64,000 nucleotides of DNA from Aequorivita todarodis (GCF_028561335.1 NZ_JAQQTG010000019.1:62001-126000); one strand, 5' to 3'. Shown: positions 52,996 to 61,513, counted from the stretch's first letter. Numbers and translations: made by a program. The notes: generated by a model from the letters alone, not told the origin.

Positions 52996-53853
52996 TTAAT
53001 TCAATATTTCCGAAAAGGTATCGCCCTGACGTATATCGCCCGTTTTATAGCCTTTCATAAACCATTTCATTCGTTGCTCGGAAGTGCCGTGGGTAAAACT
53101 ATCTGGCACCACATCGCCTTGGGTTCGCTTTTGAATTGCGTCGTCGCCCACTGCGTTTGCAGCACTCAGTGCCTCTTCTATATCGCCTTCTTCCAAATAT
53201 TCTTGGTTATAATGTGCCCAAAGCCCCGCGTAAAAATCGGCCTGCAACTCCAAAGCCACCGATAATCTGTTGGCTTCACTCCTATTTTGGCGTTGCAATT
53301 GGGTTACTTTTTGTGAAGTTCGGAGCAAAGTTTGAACGTGATGCCCTATCTCGTGGGCGGTTACGTAAGCAATGGCGAAATCTCCGCCCTTGGCACCAAA
53401 TCGGGTTTTCAATTCATCAAAAAACGCCAAGTCCATATATACTTTTTGATCGGCAGGGCAATAAAATGGACCCGAGGCGGAGCTTGCATTTCCGCAGCCG
53501 GTGCTTACGGCATCTGTGAATAGCACCATCGCGGGCTCTTTGTAATCGCCAATATTATTTTGGGCAAAAATTTGGTTCCACACATCTTCGGTGTCCGCCA
53601 AAACGGTAGCCATAAACTTGCCCATTTCCTTTTCTTGGGCGGTAAGTTCGCGTTGCTCGGTTTGCTGAACTGTTTGACTGTTTCCTAATTGTTCAACGAT
53701 AGGTGCGAGTTGTTGCCCGGTTTCGCCACCGAAAAAATTTAGAGCAAGAACGATTATTGTTACTACAATTCCGCCACCTGCGGCCAGTTTGCCTTTGCTC
53801 ATCCCGCGACGGTCGTCCAGGTTACCGCTTTGTCTTCTGCCTTTCCATTTCAT
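52996..53853 (-). CDS. YpfJ-type neutral zinc metallopeptidase
   Basis: A 285-residue membrane-anchored protein. Membrane helix at about 25-42 (GGGIVVTIIVLALNFF), zinc-peptidase domain with AYVTAHEIGHHVQ and the third-ligand region ALELQADFYAG, then DSFTHGTSEQRMKWF. The family is predicted to be a peptidase, but its substrate is unknown. It has no known role in phenylacetate degradation and sits between paaI and paaJ on the same strand. Confidence 0.9.
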   Translation of the reverse strand: MKWKGRRQSGNLDDRRGMSKGKLAAGGGIVVTIIVLALNFFGGETGQQLAPIVEQLGNSQTVQQTEQRELTAQEKEMGKFMATVLADTEDVWNQIFAQNNIGDYKEPAMVLFTDAVSTGCGNASSASGPFYCPADQKVYMDLAFFDELKTRFGAKGGDFAIAYVTAHEIGHHVQTLLRTSQKVTQLQRQNRSEANRLSVALELQADFYAGLWAHYNQEYLEEGDIEEALSAANAVGDDAIQKRTQGDVVPDSFTHGTSEQRMKWFMKGYKTGDIRQGDTFSEILN

Positions 53854-53891
53854 AATTTTAATGTGTTAATTAGTTGATATTGTATTTGAAA

Positions 53892-54269
53892 TTATTCCCA
53901 GTCTTTACTGGTTCGATACACAACGCCCTTAAAAAGAGCTACCAGCTCATCGCCACGCTTTACTTCAACAATATTGAACCCCAATTTGTTTCCTACTTTT
54001 TCAATTACGGATTCCGCGGTTAAATAATCCCCCTCGTTCAACGCTTCAATGTGATTGATTGAAGTTTCAATAGAAACCGCATACTTTCCGTGGGTATTTG
54101 CCGCAAAGCCGAATGCGGTATCCGCCAAACTATAACTTATCCCGCCGTGAGCTTTGTTCATACTGTTAAGCATCTCTTTGCGAACGGTCATTGCTACCTT
54201 GCACCTTCCTTTTTCAACTTCCAATATTTCGATGCCGAGCCATTGGCTGAACGCGTCTTGACTGAGCAT
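53892..54269 (-). CDS. paaI: PaaI-type hotdog thioesterase
   Basis: A 125-residue hotdog-fold thioesterase. MLNSMNKAHGGISYSLADTAFGFAAN is the PaaI motif. It releases CoA from hydroxyphenylacetyl-CoA and related dead-end esters. An open frame extends 19 codons further (LPPTTHHLPPNEIPYK), but that is a translation of the ggtggtgggtgg repeat, so I start at MLSQDAFSQW. Confidence 0.9.
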   Translation of the reverse strand: MLSQDAFSQWLGIEILEVEKGRCKVAMTVRKEMLNSMNKAHGGISYSLADTAFGFAANTHGKYAVSIETSINHIEALNEGDYLTAESVIEKVGNKLGFNIVEVKRGDELVALFKGVVYRTSKDWE

Positions 54270-54287
54270 TTTATATGGAATTTCATT

Positions 54288-54318
54288 AGGTGGTAGGTGG
54301 TGGGTGGTGGGTGGTAGA
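54288..54318. repeat. ggtggtaggtggtgggtgg repeat, left of S23-like gene 2
   Basis: Tandem ggtggtag/gtggtgg units. The right flank of the same gene has the inverted form. Confidence 0.85.
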
Positions 54319-54331
54319 TTTGCCATGGTAA

Positions 54332-54709
54332 TTATTTTTCAATTCTTTTCCAGATAATTGCCCTTAAGGAACTGATCATTTTGGTCAATTCTGTCAATAA
54401 TCTTCTATTTTCCTCATTCTCATCTTTTCCAATATAATTTCTTAAAAACGCTTTGGAACTACAAGAAACGCATTCGTGTGCGCTATGCCAAGCATTTCCC
54501 AAATAATTATAAAATTGTCTATCTGTTCCTCCAGAACCTTCAGCAATATTTAATGCTATTGAATCCGAAGCTCTCTTGAATTGTGAGGTGAGTTCATATC
54601 TTTCATCTTTTGGAAATTTTTTAACCTGCTTATTGATAATTTCTCCAAAAATCATCGCCTTTTGATAAATGGAAAGTTCCTCAAATTTAAAATGATAATC
54701 AGATTCCAT
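54332..54709 (-). CDS. Four-helix-bundle (S23-like) protein 2
   Basis: A 125-residue protein. YHFKFEELSIYQKAMIFGEI, RYELTSQFKRASDSIALNIA, EGSGGTDRQFYNYLGNAWHS and CVSCSSKAFLRNYI follow the family pattern. It lies between paaH and paaI and is closely related to copy 4 (58515-58889). The gene is enclosed by inverted ggtggtagg / cctaccacc arms. Confidence 0.88.
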   Translation of the reverse strand: MESDYHFKFEELSIYQKAMIFGEIINKQVKKFPKDERYELTSQFKRASDSIALNIAEGSGGTDRQFYNYLGNAWHSAHECVSCSSKAFLRNYIGKDENEENRRLLTELTKMISSLRAIIWKRIEK

Positions 54710-54724
54710 AACATTAGCTTTTTT

Positions 54725-54754
54725 CCTACAACCTACGGCCTACTACCTACCACC
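54725..54754. repeat. cctactacctaccacc repeat, right of S23-like gene 2
   Basis: acaacctacggcctactacc plus taccacc, the inverse of the left arm. Confidence 0.85.
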
Positions 54755-54757
54755 TTT

Positions 54758-55924
54758 TTAATAAAATTTAATATTTCCCTGGCTCATCCGTCTCAACAAC
54801 GGCGAACAACGATACCTGTCCTCGTGATATTCATCGTAAAGCTCGTCCATTTTTTTTACACACCAATCGATTCCCTTTTCATCGGCCCACGCCAATAAGC
54901 CTTTCGGATAGTTTACGCCTTTTGTCATTGCGTTGTCGATATCCTCTGCGGAAGCAATGTTCCAAAACAGGGCGTCTGCGGCCTCGTTTATTAGCATTAC
55001 GAGGATTCGATTAAAAATTTGCTCTGCCTTTTCGGAATCAAAATCGCCTTCCACTGCCCTCGGGCTGACATCGTCTGAATAATTATAATACCCTTTTCCG
55101 CTCTTTCTTCCCAAATAACCCGCTTCTGCAAAACGTTTTTGGGTGAAGGAAGGTTTGTAGCGCGGATCGTAATAAAATGCTTCAAAAACAGTTTCGGTGA
55201 CGGTATAATTTACGTCGTTTCCGATAAAATCCATAAGTTCAAATGGACCCATTCTAAAACCGCCAATTTCTTTCATTGCGGTGTCAATTTCAGCAAATGA
55301 GGCGATTCCCTCTTCATAAATGCGAAGTGCCTCGCCGTAAAAAGGACGGGCTACGCGGTTCACAATGAACCCAGGGGTATCTTTTGCGACCGCAACGGTT
55401 TTTCCCCAATCGGTAATTGTTTTTACTGAAATCTTTAAGGTTTCTTCGGAAGTTTGGACGGCTGGGATAACCTCAACCAATTTCATCAAAGGTGCTGGAT
55501 TGAAAAAGTGAATCCCGATGCAACGTTCCGGTTTCTGAAGGGAGGAAGCAATGGAAGCAATCGATAACGAAGAGGTATTTGAGGCAATGATGCAATCGTC
55601 GCTCACAAATTTTTCAAGGGTCGAAAACACATTCTTTTTAATGTCGAGATTTTCAACTATCGCTTCGATGGTCAAGTCGGAATCCTTTAATTCTTTTAGG
55701 GAATTGACGTATTTTATATTGTTTTGGATGCGCTGTTTTTCTTCGGAATTGATTTTTCCCTTTTCAACCAAACGGTCCATTATTTTTTCGAGATCGGCTT
55801 TGGCTTTTTCCAAAGCTTCCGTTTTGGTATCGTACAATTTTACTGAGCAACCTGCCGTGGCGGCTACTTGTGCTATGCCGCTTCCCATCGTTCCTCCGCC
55901 AATTATTCCAACTTTTTTGATCAT
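54758..55924 (-). CDS. paaH: 3-hydroxyadipyl-CoA dehydrogenase
   Basis: A 388-residue 3-hydroxyacyl-CoA dehydrogenase. NAD-binding GIIGGGTMGSGIAQVAA, SNTSSLSI, the catalytic His in GIHFFNPAPLMKLVE, DTPGFIVNRVARP and GPFELMDFIGNDVN. A second, partial helical domain follows (DADALFWNIAS-type, about 310-385), as in PaaH/PaaC-type enzymes. It oxidises 3-hydroxyadipyl-CoA to 3-oxoadipyl-CoA. Confidence 0.92.
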   Translation of the reverse strand: MIKKVGIIGGGTMGSGIAQVAATAGCSVKLYDTKTEALEKAKADLEKIMDRLVEKGKINSEEKQRIQNNIKYVNSLKELKDSDLTIEAIVENLDIKKNVFSTLEKFVSDDCIIASNTSSLSIASIASSLQKPERCIGIHFFNPAPLMKLVEVIPAVQTSEETLKISVKTITDWGKTVAVAKDTPGFIVNRVARPFYGEALRIYEEGIASFAEIDTAMKEIGGFRMGPFELMDFIGNDVNYTVTETVFEAFYYDPRYKPSFTQKRFAEAGYLGRKSGKGYYNYSDDVSPRAVEGDFDSEKAEQIFNRILVMLINEAADALFWNIASAEDIDNAMTKGVNYPKGLLAWADEKGIDWCVKKMDELYDEYHEDRYRCSPLLRRMSQGNIKFY

Positions 55925-55949
55925 TTTATTTATTTCATATATAAAACCC

Positions 55950-55984
55950 CTCGTCCCGATAACTATCGGGAGCGCTCAGGGTGA
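55950..55984. repeat. tcccgataactatcggga palindrome between paaG and paaH
   Basis: Perfect 18-base palindrome followed by gcgctcagggtgac. Same family after metK and in the GSCFA gene. Confidence 0.85.
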
Positions 55985-55988
55985 CAAT

Positions 55989-56771
55989 TTACATTCCTTT
56001 AAAATTCGGTTTCCGTTTGTTTACAAACGCATCAACACCTTCTGCATAATCTTCGCTTTGGGCCGATTCTATTTGAAGTTTGCTTTCCAGATTGAGTTGT
56101 TCTTCCAACGAATTCTGCATCGAATTATTCAGCAATCGCTTTGTCAATCCCAATGCCTTGGTGGGCATGTTTGCCAAAATGGAGGCGATGTTGTTGACCT
56201 CTTCCATAAAATTTTCAGGAGCAACTACTTTGTAAACCATGCCCAGTTTTTCGGCTTCCATTGCAGAAATTTTATCGCCCAGCATCATTAAAGCCGATGC
56301 TTTTTGGAACCCAATCAACCGCGGCAAAAAGAAAGTCCCCGCGCTATCGGGCACCAACCCGATTTTACTGAAAGCCTGAATAAAACTGGCATTTTCCGAA
56401 GCAACGACCACATCGCAGGCCAGGGCGATATTAGCGCCTGCTCCCGCCGCAACGCCATTTATAGCGCCGATGATCGGTTTTTCAATATTTCGAATTCGGG
56501 ATATAATAGGATTGTAGTGTTCCTCAAGAATTTTTTTGAACCCGGGGTTTAATTCCGGGGAAGTGACTTCCTTTAAATCCTGTCCGGCGCAAAATGCCTT
56601 GCCACTTCCGGTAATTACAATTGCCCGAATGTCCGGATTTTTTTCGCAGGAATCCAATTCGTCTTGTAACAACAACGCCATTTCGCGATTGAAACTGTTG
56701 AAAACCTCTGGGCGGTTCAGCGTTAGCGTTGCTATTTTGTTTTCTATTTGGGTGGTTATTGATTTATTCAT
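55989..56771 (-). CDS. paaG: 1,2-epoxyphenylacetyl-CoA isomerase
   Basis: A 260-residue crotonase. NRPEVFNSFNREM, GKAFCAGQDLKEV, INGVAAGAGANIALACDVVV and the diagnostic KIGLVPDSAGTFFLPRLIG with the catalytic Asp. It turns the ring epoxide into oxepin-CoA, the substrate of PaaZ. The C-terminus DAFVNKRKPNFKGM is typical. Confidence 0.92.
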   Translation of the reverse strand: MNKSITTQIENKIATLTLNRPEVFNSFNREMALLLQDELDSCEKNPDIRAIVITGSGKAFCAGQDLKEVTSPELNPGFKKILEEHYNPIISRIRNIEKPIIGAINGVAAGAGANIALACDVVVASENASFIQAFSKIGLVPDSAGTFFLPRLIGFQKASALMMLGDKISAMEAEKLGMVYKVVAPENFMEEVNNIASILANMPTKALGLTKRLLNNSMQNSLEEQLNLESKLQIESAQSEDYAEGVDAFVNKRKPNFKGM

Positions 56772-56778
56772 ATTTCAA

Positions 56779-56805
56779 CTCTCAGATTCCCGCCTTCGCG
56801 GGAAT
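56779..56805. repeat. gattcccgccttcgcgggaat palindrome between paaD and paaG
   Basis: Same sequence family as the in-frame copy in E2 (45357). Confidence 0.85.
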
Positions 56806-57306
56806 TTATTTTAAACATTTAAAGTAATCAAACGGTTCGTGGCAATCATCGCATTTAAAAAGCGCTTTGCAGGCCGTGGAGCCGAATTGACTGACCAGAT
56901 GTGTGTTTGTGCTTCCGCATTGCGGGCATTTTACCATTTTCTTCCCGCCGAGTAAAACGTCTTTATCGTGCGATTCTGAAAGGGGGCGGGCAATGCCGTA
57001 TTCCTCCATTTTTTGAAGTCCCTCTTCTGTAATCCAATCAGTGCTCCAAGCTGGTGATAGCACCAATTCAACTTCCGCTTTTTTTCCTATTTCTGAAAAG
57101 GCAGCTTTTAAATCGTCGGCAATTACGTCCATTGCCGGGCAACCGGAATAGGTTGGCGTGAGCTTTATTTTTACTACGCCATTTACTTCAATTGCTTCAC
57201 GAATAACCCCAAGCGCCAAAACCGAAAGTACAGGAATTTCCGGGTCTGAAACAGATGATAATGTTTCAATTAAATGACTTTCGATATTTAAATTTTCAAT
57301 GTTCAA
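56806..57306 (-). CDS. paaD: Phenylacetyl-CoA epoxidase maturation protein PaaD
   Basis: A 166-residue PaaD. DUF59/MIP18-type N-terminal domain (SVSDPEIPVLSVLALGVIRE, then KLTPTYSGCPAMDVI), and a C-terminal zinc ribbon with KCPQCGSTNTH and FKCDDCHEPFDYFKC. It helps to assemble the metal centre of the epoxidase. It lies 17 nt after the S23-like gene 3. Confidence 0.93.
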   Translation of the reverse strand: MNIENLNIESHLIETLSSVSDPEIPVLSVLALGVIREAIEVNGVVKIKLTPTYSGCPAMDVIADDLKAAFSEIGKKAEVELVLSPAWSTDWITEEGLQKMEEYGIARPLSESHDKDVLLGGKKMVKCPQCGSTNTHLVSQFGSTACKALFKCDDCHEPFDYFKCLK

Positions 57307-57323
57307 TTTTCAATGTTCAATGT
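57292..57323. repeat. ttcaatgttcaa repeat, left of S23-like gene 3
   Basis: tttcaatgttcaattttcaa with further caatgttcaa units; the paaD start ATG lies inside this stretch. Confidence 0.85.
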
Positions 57324-57686
57324 TCAAATATTTTTTGTTTTTGCAGTTTTTATACTTTTAGCGAAAATCGCAACCAATTCCTCACATTCTTTTAAACTAA
57401 CCTGAGCCTGCTCAATATCTTTTAAAATTTCGGCACCAATTTGAATTTTCAAATTTACCCTTGACTCTTTTAACTCTTTAAGAACAATACCCATTTTATG
57501 AATAAAATCCTTAGCAGACTCCGCTCCTTGCACTTCGCCATAATTTAAAGCGGCTCCAGTTGCAGACCTTATTAATTGCTTTGATAAATGCTCTAAAGCA
57601 TAATTATATTCAACTTTAGTAAATAACTTTATACAAATAATTGAAAAACCTATAAGTCTATCTTCTAAATCAAATGTTCTTTCCAT
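57324..57686 (-). CDS. Four-helix-bundle (S23-like) protein 3
   Basis: A 120-residue protein. RTFDLEDRLIGFSIICIKLF, KQLIRSATGAALNYGEVQGA, SAKDFIHKMGIVLKELKESR are family features; the SIALNIAEG of copies 2 and 4 is replaced by GAALNYGEVQG, so it belongs to another branch. I start at MERTFDLED; the upstream seven codons derive from the attgagcattg repeat. It separates paaC and paaD. Confidence 0.87.
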   Translation of the reverse strand: MERTFDLEDRLIGFSIICIKLFTKVEYNYALEHLSKQLIRSATGAALNYGEVQGAESAKDFIHKMGIVLKELKESRVNLKIQIGAEILKDIEQAQVSLKECEELVAIFAKSIKTAKTKNI

Positions 57687-57696
57687 AACTGTTTTT

Positions 57697-57736
57697 GTAT
57701 TGAGCATTGAAAATTGAACATTGAAAATTGAGCATT
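57697..57736. repeat. attgaaaattgaacattg repeat, right of S23-like gene 3
   Basis: attgagcattgaaaattgaa with cattgaaaattgagcattga, the inverse of the left arm. Confidence 0.85.
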
Positions 57737-57738
57737 GA

Positions 57739-58494
57739 CTACCAAGTCATATTCGGATAGGTACGCTGCATATATTGCAACTCTGCCAAAATATAGCCCA
57801 TATGCTCCGTGTGGACGCCTTCTTTTCCACCTTTAGTAAAATATTTGTTTTCGGGAACTGTCAAGGTTGCTTCTTTTAAAACTTCGGAAACCTCTTCGTA
57901 ATATTTTTCCTTGAAATTTGATACATCGATGCCACTTCCTTCTTTTGCCATTTCTTTTTCAGCCTCGGTCATAAAGAAAAGTTCGTCAGTAAAACGCCAG
58001 AGGTCATTGATTGCTTCCTGCATTTTTGCGTTACTTTCCTCAGTGCCGTCGCCCAAGCGTTTTACCCAATCGGAAGAAAATCGTTTGTGGTAACTTACTT
58101 CCTTAATTCCTTTTTTGGCAATGGCGGCCAGCGTTTCATCGGGACTATTTTGTAACTTCTCCATCAACATAAAATGGTAAACATCGAAGAGAAACTGACG
58201 GCCAATGACGTAGCCGAAATGTGTGTTTGGCTGTTCTACCAACAGACAGTTTTTGTATTCCCTTTCAATTCTCAGGAAGGCAATATCATCTTCAGTTTTA
58301 TCTTCTTCGGAAATCTTTGCGGCATATTGGTAATAGCTTCGGGTCTGGCCCAGCAGATCCAAGGCAATATTGGTGAGGGCGATATCCGTTTCCAAATTTG
58401 GGCCGTGGCCGCAGAGCTCGCCCAAGCGCTGGGCTAGGATTAGGGAGTTGTCGGCTATTGTGAGTATATAGTTAAAAATAAAGGAATTAGGCAT
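57739..58494 (-). CDS. paaC: Phenylacetyl-CoA epoxidase structural subunit PaaC
   Basis: A 251-residue ferritin-like subunit. LILAQRLGELCGHGPNLETD, LLGQTRSYYQYAAKI, EEDKTEDDIAFLR and EVSYHKRFSSDWVKRLGDGT are typical. PaaC pairs with PaaA in the epoxidase. The stop (TAG) is inside the repeat-rich gap to the S23-like gene 3, and the start lies 20 nt after S23-like gene 4. Confidence 0.94.
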   Translation of the reverse strand: MPNSFIFNYILTIADNSLILAQRLGELCGHGPNLETDIALTNIALDLLGQTRSYYQYAAKISEEDKTEDDIAFLRIEREYKNCLLVEQPNTHFGYVIGRQFLFDVYHFMLMEKLQNSPDETLAAIAKKGIKEVSYHKRFSSDWVKRLGDGTEESNAKMQEAINDLWRFTDELFFMTEAEKEMAKEGSGIDVSNFKEKYYEEVSEVLKEATLTVPENKYFTKGGKEGVHTEHMGYILAELQYMQRTYPNMTW

Positions 58495-58516
58495 TAGGGA
58501 TTAGGGATTAGGGATT
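58487..58516. repeat. ttagggat tandem repeat, left of S23-like gene 4
   Basis: aggcattagggattagggat plus tagggattag. The S23-like stop codon is taken from it. Confidence 0.9.
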
Positions 58517-58889
58517 AGTGGTTTCGTTCTTGAATTTTTTTTCTAAGCGATGAAAGCATTTTTGTTAATTCAGAGAGGTACATTCTGTTTTCTTCGTCTT
58601 CTTTCTGAGAAATGTAGTTTCTTCTTTTGGCTTTTGTACTACAAGAGACACATTCATTACAACTATAAATTGAATAGTTAATATGTTTGATAAACTGCGC
58701 ATCACTTCCTGGATATCCTTCTGAAATATTGAGCGCAATTGAATCGGCAGCCCTTCTAAACTGTGAAGAAAGTGCGTATAATTCGTGATTGGGAAATTTC
58801 ATTACTAAAGTATTTATAATCTCTCCGAAATCCATAGCTTTTTGATAGACTTGTAAACCTTCAAATTTAAAATGATAGTTACTTTTCAT
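58515..58889 (-). CDS. Four-helix-bundle (S23-like) protein 4
   Basis: A 124-residue protein, close to copy 2: YHFKFEGLQVYQKAMDFGEI, ALSSQFRRAADSIALNISEG, YPGSDAQFIKHINYSIYSCN. I start at MKSNYHFKFEG because the six codons before it come from the repeat. It separates paaB and paaC, two subunits of one enzyme. Confidence 0.88.
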   Translation of the reverse strand: MKSNYHFKFEGLQVYQKAMDFGEIINTLVMKFPNHELYALSSQFRRAADSIALNISEGYPGSDAQFIKHINYSIYSCNECVSCSTKAKRRNYISQKEDEENRMYLSELTKMLSSLRKKIQERNH

Positions 58890-58896
58890 ACTATTT

Positions 58897-58922
58897 CCTA
58901 ATGCCAAATCCCTAATGCCTCA
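58897..58922. repeat. aatgccaaatccctaatgcct repeat, right of S23-like gene 4
   Basis: cctaatgccaaatccctaat plus gcct, the inverse of the left arm. It ends against the paaB stop codon. Confidence 0.85.
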
Positions 58923-58923
58923 A

Positions 58924-59214
58924 TTACATATGCTTCACCTCATCCGGCAAATCATAAAAGGTGGGGTGGCGATATATTTTGTCCTGTGCGGGTTCAAATA
59001 GTTCGCCGTTATGTTCTGGATTGGAAGCCGTAATGTACTTGCTTTCCACTACCCAAATGCTTACGCCCTCATTTCTTCTTGTATAAACGTCGCGGGCATT
59101 TTCCAGTGCCATTTCAGCATCGGCGGCATGGAGGCTTCCGAAGTGGCGGTGCTCCAATCCGTTTTTACTTCTTACGAATATTTCCCAAAGGGGCCAGTTT
59201 TTCTTTTCAGACAT
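58924..59214 (-). CDS. paaB: Phenylacetyl-CoA epoxidase subunit PaaB
   Basis: A 96-residue PaaB. WPLWEIFVRSKNGLEHRHFG, SLHAADAEMALENARDVYTR and EGVSIWVVES are conserved. It bridges the PaaAC heterodimers. The C-terminus YRHPTFYDLPDEVKHM is complete. Confidence 0.95.
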   Translation of the reverse strand: MSEKKNWPLWEIFVRSKNGLEHRHFGSLHAADAEMALENARDVYTRRNEGVSIWVVESKYITASNPEHNGELFEPAQDKIYRHPTFYDLPDEVKHM

Positions 59215-59232
59215 GAGATATTAGATTTTAGT

Positions 59233-59325
59233 ATTAAGACTTAAGACCGCTTCGCTTTAAGACTTAGGATGTAAGACTATAAATAAATTGTCCTACGTCT
59301 TACATCCTAAAGTCTTACGTCTTTT
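59233..59325. repeat. gtcttacgtc repeat mosaic between paaA and paaB
   Basis: Left aagacttaagaccgcttcgc, right tcctacgtcttacatcctaa and agtcttacgtc form imperfect inverted arms. The 112-nt gap between two epoxidase subunits consists almost only of this element. Confidence 0.75.
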
Positions 59326-59326
59326 T

Positions 59327-60283
59327 TCAACTTGCTTTCGCTACTTTCTTATTTGCGTTCTTTTCCGCATAAGCCATTGCTGCATCGCGCACCCATTCAC
59401 CATTGTTCCAGGCGTTTACACGGGCGCTCATCCGTTCTTTGTTGCACGGACCGTGGCCTTTTACCACTTGCCAAAATTCATCCCAATCAATTTCGCCGAA
59501 ATCGTAATGGCCAGTCTTTTCATTCCATTTTAAATCAGGGTCGGGAACCGTAATGCCCAAAATATCGGCTTGTGGCACGGTCTGGTCTATAAACTGCTGG
59601 CGCAATTCGTCATTGGTTTTTCTTTTCAGTTTCCATTTCATGGATTGCTCGGTATGCGTGGACTGGTCGTCTGTAGGCCCGAACATCATCAAGCTTGGCC
59701 ACCACCAACGGTTAAGCGCATCCTGTGCCATTGCTTTTTGTTCTTCCGTTCCGCGGCAAAGTGTCAACATAATTTCATAACCTTGACGCTGGTGAAAACT
59801 TTCTTCCTTGCAAACACGCACCATCGCTCTTGCATACGGACCAAAGGAGGTATTGCAGAGCGGCACTTGGTTTATTATGGCTGCGCCGTCAACCAACCAG
59901 CCAATGGCGCCCATATCGGCCCAAGTAATGGCGGGATAGTTGAAAATGGACGAATATTTTGCCTTTCCGCTGTGAAGTTGCTCGTAAAGTTCATCCCGTG
60001 AAATTCCAAGGGTTTCGCAGGCGGAATACAGATAGAGTCCGTGTCCGGCCTCATCCTGCACTTTTGCCAACAAAGCCGCTTTTCTACGCAGCGAAGGCGC
60101 ACGGGTAATCCAGTTGCCCTCGGGCAGCATCCCAACAATCTCGGAATGGGCGTGCTGGCTTATCTGCCGAATGTGGGTCTGACGGTATTTCTCCGGCATC
60201 CAGTCTTTCGGCTCTATCTTCTCGTCGCGCGCGATGCGGGCTTCGAAAATTTCCTCTAAATTTTTTACTTCTTTTTCACTCAT
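59327..60283 (-). CDS. paaA: Phenylacetyl-CoA epoxidase catalytic subunit PaaA
   Basis: A 318-residue diiron oxygenase. Iron ligands are in [15 protein letters not shown] and [50 protein letters not shown] and [11 protein letters not shown] follow the family closely. It adds oxygen to the ring of phenylacetyl-CoA. The frame runs 15 codons upstream into a palindromic repeat, so I start at [11 protein letters not shown]. Confidence 0.95.
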   Translation of the reverse strand: MSEKEVKNLEEIFEARIARDEKIEPKDWMPEKYRQTHIRQISQHAHSEIVGMLPEGNWITRAPSLRRKAALLAKVQDEAGHGLYLYSACETLGISRDELYEQLHSGKAKYSSIFNYPAITWADMGAIGWLVDGAAIINQVPLCNTSFGPYARAMVRVCKEESFHQRQGYEIMLTLCRGTEEQKAMAQDALNRWWWPSLMMFGPTDDQSTHTEQSMKWKLKRKTNDELRQQFIDQTVPQADILGITVPDPDLKWNEKTGHYDFGEIDWDEFWQVVKGHGPCNKERMSARVNAWNNGEWVRDAAMAYAEKNANKKVAKAS

Positions 60284-60306
60284 AAAATATATTTTAAGAC
60301 TAAGAG

Positions 60307-60336
60307 AACATCCCCTAGCCCCCTTCAAAGGGGGAA
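60307..60336. repeat. G/C palindrome between paaE and paaA
   Basis: acatcccctagcccccttca plus aagggggaat. Confidence 0.8.
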
Positions 60337-61410
60337 TTAAACATCAAAATCCACCTTTATTTTTTCCGAAGTGGGAACGGCCTGGCAACTCAATATATAA
60401 TTCTGTTCCACTTCCTTTTCTTCCAAGGCATAGTTTACTTTCATCTCTACATTGCCCTCCAAAATCTGGCACTTGCACGTACTGCAAACCCCACCTTTGC
60501 AGGCGAAGGGCAAATCGGCACCCGCGGCCAGAGCGGCATCGAGAATATTGTCAAAATCCTGGGTCATCGTGAACTGGAATTCCTTGCCCCGGTCTATAAT
60601 GGTTACTTCCACTCCTTCCACTTTCTGTTGCGCCAAACGCTCCATGCGCTTGATATCTTCCTCGGAAAGACCTGTAACGAAGAGCTCATAATGTATCAAT
60701 TCCTTTGGCAGTCCTGCCTTTACCAGGTAATCGCTTACATAGCGCACCATCTGTTCGGGGCCGCACAGGAAAACCTCGCTGGTATCGGGTATGTCAATAA
60801 ACGTTTTGGTGAGCACCTTCATTTTGTCATCGTCAAAACGGCCGTTGAAAAGTTCGATATCGCGGCGTTCCTTTGTAAGGAAATAATAGATTTCCAATCT
60901 GCCGAAATACTTGTTTCTAAGCTGCTCCAATTCTTCCTTAAAGATAATGGATTTTGCGGTCTTATTCACATAAAACAGCTTGCAAGTGGAGTTGGGCTCA
61001 AGCGCCAAATGTGTTTTTATCATTGAAATGATGGGCGTAATCCCGCTTCCGGCAGCAAAGAACAAATAATTCTTGGCCTTCTCGGGATTCGTGTCAACGC
61101 CAAAGGTACCGCTTGGGGCCATAACCTCCAGGGTATCGCCGGGTTTTAGCCTGTTTTCCACCAACGCGGAAAATTTTCCCTCGGGAATAGCCTTTACCGC
61201 TACCTGCCACTCGTTGTCCAAAGGGCTGGAGCATAGGCTGTAGGTGCGCCTTAGGTCGTTCCCGTTTTCCATAATTCGAAAAATTAGGTGTTGCCCTTGC
61301 CGGAACTTGTATTGGTCCCGAAGGTCTTCAGGCATATCCAAAGTAATCACCGTACAATCGGAAGTTTCCTTATAAATATCCTTAATTTTTATTTTGTTGA
61401 ATTGTGCCAC
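60337..61410 (-). CDS. paaE: Phenylacetyl-CoA epoxidase reductase PaaE
   Basis: A 357-residue flavoprotein reductase. FAD-binding [11 protein letters not shown] and [13 protein letters not shown]-binding [16 protein letters not shown] and [10 protein letters not shown], and a C-terminal plant-type 2Fe-2S domain with [14 protein letters not shown] and the fourth Cys in YILSCQ. It passes electrons from NADPH to PaaA. It is the first gene behind the predicted operon promoter, an order (E-A-B-C-D) different from E. coli. Confidence 0.95.
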   Translation of the reverse strand: MAQFNKIKIKDIYKETSDCTVITLDMPEDLRDQYKFRQGQHLIFRIMENGNDLRRTYSLCSSPLDNEWQVAVKAIPEGKFSALVENRLKPGDTLEVMAPSGTFGVDTNPEKAKNYLFFAAGSGITPIISMIKTHLALEPNSTCKLFYVNKTAKSIIFKEELEQLRNKYFGRLEIYYFLTKERRDIELFNGRFDDDKMKVLTKTFIDIPDTSEVFLCGPEQMVRYVSDYLVKAGLPKELIHYELFVTGLSEEDIKRMERLAQQKVEGVEVTIIDRGKEFQFTMTQDFDNILDAALAAGADLPFACKGGVCSTCKCQILEGNVEMKVNYALEEKEVEQNYILSCQAVPTSEKIKVDFDV

Positions 61411-61427
61411 GTATATAGATTGATTAA

Positions 61428-61457
61428 CAAAACTAAGATTTTTAGTTGAAGCTGCAA
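61428..61457 (-). promoter_or_regulatory. Promoter of the paa operon
   Basis: Minus strand TTG, 19 nt, TAGTTTTG. The predicted start lies about 10 nt before the paaE ATG. No clear operator is visible beside it. Confidence 0.7.
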
Positions 61458-61513
61458 TTTACAAAACAAGACCCAATTACCCCTTCCGTCTTTTAAAATC
61501 TAAAAAAGATTTT

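Noticed and set aside
44149-58889. S23-like genes as a sign of rRNA intervening sequences
   Set aside because: No rRNA sequence is present anywhere in the window; the genes stand alone between protein genes.
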